8,902 nucleotides of DNA, from positions 1 to 8,902 of the forward strand of contig DASSWN010000160.1 of assembly GCA_035704905.1 (NCBI GenBank), in the 5' to 3' direction. Origin of the DNA: DASSWG01 sp035704905. GTDB taxonomy: Bacteria > Bacteroidota > Bacteroidia > Flavobacteriales > Flavobacteriaceae. A model generated the notes under the pieces. It did no database searches. It was given only the letters and a program-made list of their open reading frames with translations, and was not told the origin of the DNA. The position numbers were made by a program, and so were the translations under genes. Shown piece after piece: positions 6,995-8,902 of this stretch (position 1 is its first letter; each line of letters opens with the position of its first letter).

Positions 6995-7342
6995 TTAATC
7001 TTTTTTTACAAGGGCGAAATAATCGTTTTCCAAAGGAAGATAACCTTGGTCATAGACAAAGTAATAAATTTTTCCGGCCTTGGTTGTATAAATGCTGGTG
7101 AAATAATTAAAATCGAAACCTTTTGCCAACAATTTCGATTTTGGGGCGGTGTTCTTTTTCCCCGGGTTCAGTTCTTCCAAAATCCGATGATTTTTACGAA
7201 GCCGGTTGTTCACGTTCCGAACTAGGTTTTTGCTGTCTTTGTTCAACTTGTTGTGATGGGAATTGCGGCAATAATCGGAACAGAACTTTTTGTCCTCGCG
7301 GCCAACAATTTTTTCCCCACATTCCAAACAAGTTTTTTGCAT
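6995..7342 (-). CDS. Small zinc-ribbon protein of a conserved flavobacterial family
   Basis: A 115-residue, lysine-rich cytoplasmic protein with no signal peptide. The N-terminus carries a four-cysteine zinc site: C5-L-E-C8, then K-F-C21-S-D-Y-C25-R-N, that is C-x2-C-x12-C-x3-C, as in DUF2116-like and related treble-clef or ribbon domains. A basic helical segment follows (about 26-60, with R-N-V-N-N-R-L-R-K-N). A short C-terminal domain (about 72-113) alternates aromatic and hydrophobic residues as beta strands do: F-D-F-N-Y-F-T-S-I-Y-T-T-K-x-G-K-I-Y-Y-F-V-Y-D and G-Y-L-P-L-E-N-D-Y-F-A-L-V. From memory, proteins of this pattern are widespread in Flavobacteriia as uncharacterised proteins. The basic middle and zinc site suggest nucleic-acid or ribosome contact, but that is inference. 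It is the first gene of the probable operon with the M28 peptidase. Confidence 0.85.
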   Translation of the reverse strand: MQKTCLECGEKIVGREDKKFCSDYCRNSHHNKLNKDSKNLVRNVNNRLRKNHRILEELNPGKKNTAPKSKLLAKGFDFNYFTSIYTTKAGKIYYFVYDQGYLPLENDYFALVKKD

Positions 7343-7346
7343 GGTT

Positions 7347-7354
7347 TAAAGATA
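7347..7354 (-). promoter_or_regulatory. Candidate -7 element of the zinc-ribbon/M28 operon
   Basis: TATCTTTA on the minus strand is one base off TAnnTTTG and ends only 4 bases before the ATG at 7342, which would give an almost leaderless transcript. A TTG exists 26 bases upstream, too far for a good fit. A weak candidate in the 136-base divergent gap. Confidence 0.25.
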
Positions 7355-7421
7355 CTGAATTTTTCCGATAGGATTTTTTACAAAATTTTTCATTTTTCTG
7401 AAAAATAAGGCATTTGTCCTA

Positions 7422-7452
7422 TTGTACCACCGTGGTTCTTAGCGCATCTTTG
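7422..7452 (+). promoter_or_regulatory. Candidate promoter of the DUF6252-like lipoprotein gene
   Basis: TTG (7422-7424), 20 bases, then CATCTTTG (7445-7452) fits the Bacteroidetes promoter with a single mismatch at the first base of the -7 element. Transcription would begin near 7459, about 20 bases before the ATG at 7479. Confidence 0.55.
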
Positions 7453-7478
7453 CTTCATAAACCATAAAAAAATATATT

Positions 7479-7994
7479 ATGAAAACAATGTACAAAACAA
7501 TTTGCATGTTATTTGTGGCCGCGGCCGTTTTGGCCGGGTGCAGCAAAGACGATGACGGTGGTAGCGGTGGAACTGCGGCCTCGGGCACGGTGGAAGCCAA
7601 AGTGGACGGCAGTAATTTCACTTCGCTTGAAATGACTTCAGCTGCCAGTGAATCAAATGTCGGCGGTGCATCAACGATAACGCTTCAAGGTTCGAGCACA
7701 TCCGGAAACGCAATATCCATTATCATTAACGGATATGATGGGACCGGCACCTACGAATTTTCGGACTCGAACGTGTTCGTGAACGCCACGTATTTGGAAG
7801 TGGACATCGACAACCCGATGAATTCACAAACTTGGAGCGCGCCTTATGAGGACAGCGGCGTGGTTGGTGAGGTGCAGATTTCCGAAAAAACGGACACCAG
7901 CATCAAGGGAACGTTCCATTTTACGGCTAAGAACTCAAGTGACAATTCTTTAAAAGAAATCACCGAGGGGTCTTTTAATTTGGATTTTCTATAA
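7479..7994 (+). CDS. DUF6252-like lipoprotein, probably surface-exposed
   Basis: A 171-residue protein. The signal peptide (basic start, hydrophobic residues 8-19) ends in a classic lipobox L18-A-G-C21. S-K-D-D-D directly after the cysteine resembles the lipoprotein export signal that sends Bacteroidetes lipoproteins to the outer face of the outer membrane (established for Capnocytophaga, Bacteroides and Flavobacterium). A Gly/Ser/Ala linker follows, then a beta-rich domain (about 36-171): G-T-V-E-A-K-V-D-G-S-N-F, a middle strand I-S-I-I-I-N-G-Y with G-T-G-T-Y-E-F, and the end G-E-V-Q-I-S...I-K-G-T-F-H-F-T-A-K-N...I-T-E-G-S-F-N-L. This order of motifs matches my memory of the DUF6252 lipoprotein family, which has no known activity. 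No catalytic residues are evident; binding or structural roles are possible. It has its own promoter and shares the divergent gap with the zinc-ribbon gene. No convincing terminator follows. Confidence 0.8.
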   Translation: MKTMYKTICMLFVAAAVLAGCSKDDDGGSGGTAASGTVEAKVDGSNFTSLEMTSAASESNVGGASTITLQGSSTSGNAISIIINGYDGTGTYEFSDSNVFVNATYLEVDIDNPMNSQTWSAPYEDSGVVGEVQISEKTDTSIKGTFHFTAKNSSDNSLKEITEGSFNLDFL

Positions 7995-8156
7995 CGATCG
8001 CTTTTTTTCAAGTGGGCAATTGAAACCGGGGGAATGGATAAATTTACTTTCCTTCGTTTTTTTTACCAAAGATTCCATCGGAAATTATAATGTTTCTTCT
8101 TGAATTTCACGTCTTGGCAATGCTATTTTTCCGAACCAATTTCAAAATGAATTCTT
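7995..8156. other. Intergenic stretch, no gene seen
   Basis: This spacer after the DUF6252-like gene holds two T runs on the plus strand (T7 at 8002-8008 and T8 at 8057-8064). Neither follows a convincing GC-containing hairpin; TTTCAA/TTGAAA around 8006-8025 could form only a short AT stem. It also holds the candidate promoter of the small membrane protein gene. An overlapping 86-codon frame beginning at 8090 was judged not to be coding. If the gene at 8157 is not real, the gene-free stretch extends to 8418. Confidence 0.5.
8100..8131 (+). promoter_or_regulatory. Candidate promoter of the small membrane protein gene
   Basis: TTG (8100-8102), 21 bases, then TATTTTTC (8124-8131) fits the TTG/TAnnTTTG pattern with one mismatch. 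The predicted start of transcription, near 8138, lies about 19 bases before the ATG at 8157, a typical leader length here and modest support for that gene. Confidence 0.4.
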
Positions 8157-8396
8157 ATGATCGGCTTAATTTGCTTTTTAATTTTCCTACTATTCTTCCT
8201 GCAGATTCTAATTTTTGCCAAAGGAAACAAGCGGATGAAAAAAAAGCACGTCCGTATAAAAGCAAACCTGGAAACACTTATTCGAAAAAATCAAGAACAA
8301 ATATACATACGAAACTCCCGCCTGGAAAAATATCATTTTCTGAGCTATAATTTGAAGGAGGTTCTGGTGATTCAAAATTATATATCTTTGGAATAA
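8157..8396 (+). CDS. Small one-TM protein with a kinase-dimerisation-like C-terminal helix
   Basis: A 79-residue protein I cannot assign to a family. Residues 1-21 form one strongly hydrophobic helix (GLICFLIFLLFFLQILIF). A basic stretch (K22-R34) follows, predicting N-terminus outside and the rest in the cytoplasm. Residues 35-79 look helical: a linker L39-E-T-L-I-R-K-N-Q-E-Q-I, then L56-E-K-Y-H-F-L-S63-Y64-N-L-K-E68-V-L and I-Q-N-Y-I-S-L-E. The last part resembles the first helix of histidine-kinase dimerisation domains, where S-H-(D/N)-L-(K/R)-E-P-L carries the phosphorylated histidine; here that residue is Y64 and the proline is V69. The protein stops after this helix, so no second helix or ATPase domain exists. 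A candidate promoter lies upstream, and the next gene starts 22 bases after the stop. It may be a small membrane regulator, a kinase remnant, or a chance frame; the TM-plus-basic-linker layout favours a real gene. Confidence 0.55.
   Translation: MIGLICFLIFLLFFLQILIFAKGNKRMKKKHVRIKANLETLIRKNQEQIYIRNSRLEKYHFLSYNLKEVLVIQNYISLE
8383..8390 (+). promoter_or_regulatory. Candidate -7 element of the TPR protein gene
   Basis: TATCTTTG is a perfect TAnnTTTG match lying inside the last codons of the small membrane protein gene. The upstream partner is weak (TCTG at 8363-8366, 16 bases away). Transcription would begin near 8396, giving a leader of about 22 bases before the ATG at 8419. Confidence 0.45.
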
Positions 8397-8418
8397 TTTA
8401 ACATTTAAAAAAAGAACC

Positions 8419-8902
8419 ATGCGCCTTCGTTTGTTAACTGGCTTTCTTTTACTCGGGGTTGCTGTGTTTTCACAGGAAAAAGAGCGTATCGATTCAATCA
8501 ATAATCTGTATATACAAGGTTTGAATATTCCCCCGGATTCCATTCTGGCCATTTTTCAAAAAAACATAAAAGATGCTGAAAAAATCGGGTATGAAAAAGG
8601 GCTTGCCGACGCCTATTCCAGTTTGGGCTACGCCTATTCATATCAAGGCAAATACGACGAAACCACAAAATATTCCTTAAAAGCAATTCGTATTTTTGAA
8701 AAACTAGGCATGCAAAACAGGATTGCATCCTATTATGCGGGACTTGGATATACAATGAAATATTTGGATTTCGAAAAGGCCGAAGATTACATGCAAAAAG
8801 GAATGGCCATTGCTGAACTAAATCATTTCGAAGATGAACTGAAAGATATTTACAATAATTATGGTGTACTGAAAGAAATAAACCATGAACTTGACAGTGC
8901 GC
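8419..8902 (+). CDS. Secreted TPR protein, N-terminal part (cut by window edge)
   Basis: From the ATG at 8419 the frame stays open for 161 codons to the window edge. Residues 1-18 form a type I signal peptide (R-L-R-L-L, hydrophobic core, cleavage probably after V-F-S before Q19). Then come tetratricopeptide repeats: a degenerate one at about 25-57, one at about 62-96 (A-D-A-Y-S-S-L-G-Y-A-Y-S-Y-Q-G-K-Y-D-E, then Y-S-L-K-A-I-R-I-F-E-K-L), one at about 102-135 (Y-Y-A-G-L-G-Y, F-E-K-A-E-D-Y-M-Q-K-G), and a third starting at 141 (I-Y-N-N-Y-G-V-L). In Bacteroidetes, an exported TPR array of this kind usually precedes a TM helix and a histidine kinase or LuxR-type DNA-binding domain, forming a membrane sensor; that part lies beyond the edge, so the output is inferred. 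A structural TPR protein is the alternative. It follows the small membrane protein gene by 22 bases but has its own -7 element. Confidence 0.85.
   Translation, partial: MRLRLLTGFLLLGVAVFSQEKERIDSINNLYIQGLNIPPDSILAIFQKNIKDAEKIGYEKGLADAYSSLGYAYSYQGKYDETTKYSLKAIRIFEKLGMQNRIASYYAGLGYTMKYLDFEKAEDYMQKGMAIAELNHFEDELKDIYNNYGVLKEINHELDSA

Noticed and set aside
8002..8064. T runs after the DUF6252-like gene as intrinsic terminators
   Set aside because: No GC-containing hairpin stands directly before either run; only short AT stems are possible.
8090..8350. 86-codon plus-strand frame overlapping the small membrane protein gene
   Set aside because: Its product shows no domain, signal or regular helix pattern, and the alternative frame at 8157 has a TM helix, a basic linker and a better placed promoter.
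8208..8755. Minus-strand frames opposite the small membrane protein and TPR genes
   Set aside because: They lie opposite a clear TPR coding frame and give cysteine- and arginine-rich sequences without family features.
1..8902. CRISPR, insertion sequence, tRNA, phage or defence-system content
   Set aside because: No direct repeat arrays, terminal inverted repeats, transposase or integrase motifs, tRNA cloverleaf or known defence domains were seen on either strand.

Overview
The window looks like a chromosomal stretch from a member of the Bacteroidetes, most likely the Flavobacteriaceae. Several signs agree. Candidate promoters follow the Bacteroidetes pattern (TTG, about 19-21 bases, TAnnTTTG). 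Shine-Dalgarno sites are generally lacking. Four predicted lipoproteins are encoded, two with acidic residues after the lipid cysteine. The families present (SDR-type threonine dehydrogenase, lipoprotein M13 peptidase, multi-spanning M28 peptidase, flavobacterial zinc-ribbon protein, TPR protein) are common in that group. No tRNA, rRNA, CRISPR, insertion sequence or phage gene is visible.

Layout. At the left edge, on the minus strand, lies the N-terminus of an NhaA Na+/H+ antiporter (1-147). Upstream of it on the same strand is a complete NAD-dependent epimerase-like L-threonine 3-dehydrogenase (270-1220). A divergent promoter region separates this from a plus-strand block: an unrecognised lipoprotein (1351-1953), a SnoaL/NTF2-fold lipoprotein overlapping it by 4 bases (1950-2489), and an M13 zinc metallopeptidase lipoprotein (2554-4620). 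A strong hairpin terminator at about 4644 separates the M13 gene from a convergent minus-strand pair: a small four-cysteine zinc-ribbon protein (6995-7342) followed 12 bases later by a nine-TM M28 aminopeptidase-like protein (4685-6982). A second divergent region (7343-7478) drives a probably surface-exposed DUF6252-like lipoprotein (7479-7994). Then come a small one-TM protein of unknown function (8157-8396) and, running off the right edge, a secreted TPR protein (8419 onward), probably the sensor part of a larger regulator.

How the genes may work together. Two unrelated zinc peptidases of the cell envelope, plus threonine dehydrogenase, fit peptide and amino-acid use; this is inferred from co-location only. 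The lipoprotein pair at 1351-2489 is very probably co-translated, with unknown function. The most unusual item is the 79-residue protein at 8157-8396. It has a TM helix, a basic linker and a C-terminal helix resembling the first helix of a histidine-kinase dimerisation domain, but with tyrosine where the phospho-accepting histidine would be, and it stops right after that helix. The rest of the window reads as ordinary flavobacterial chromosome, and I see no clear new defence or mobile system.
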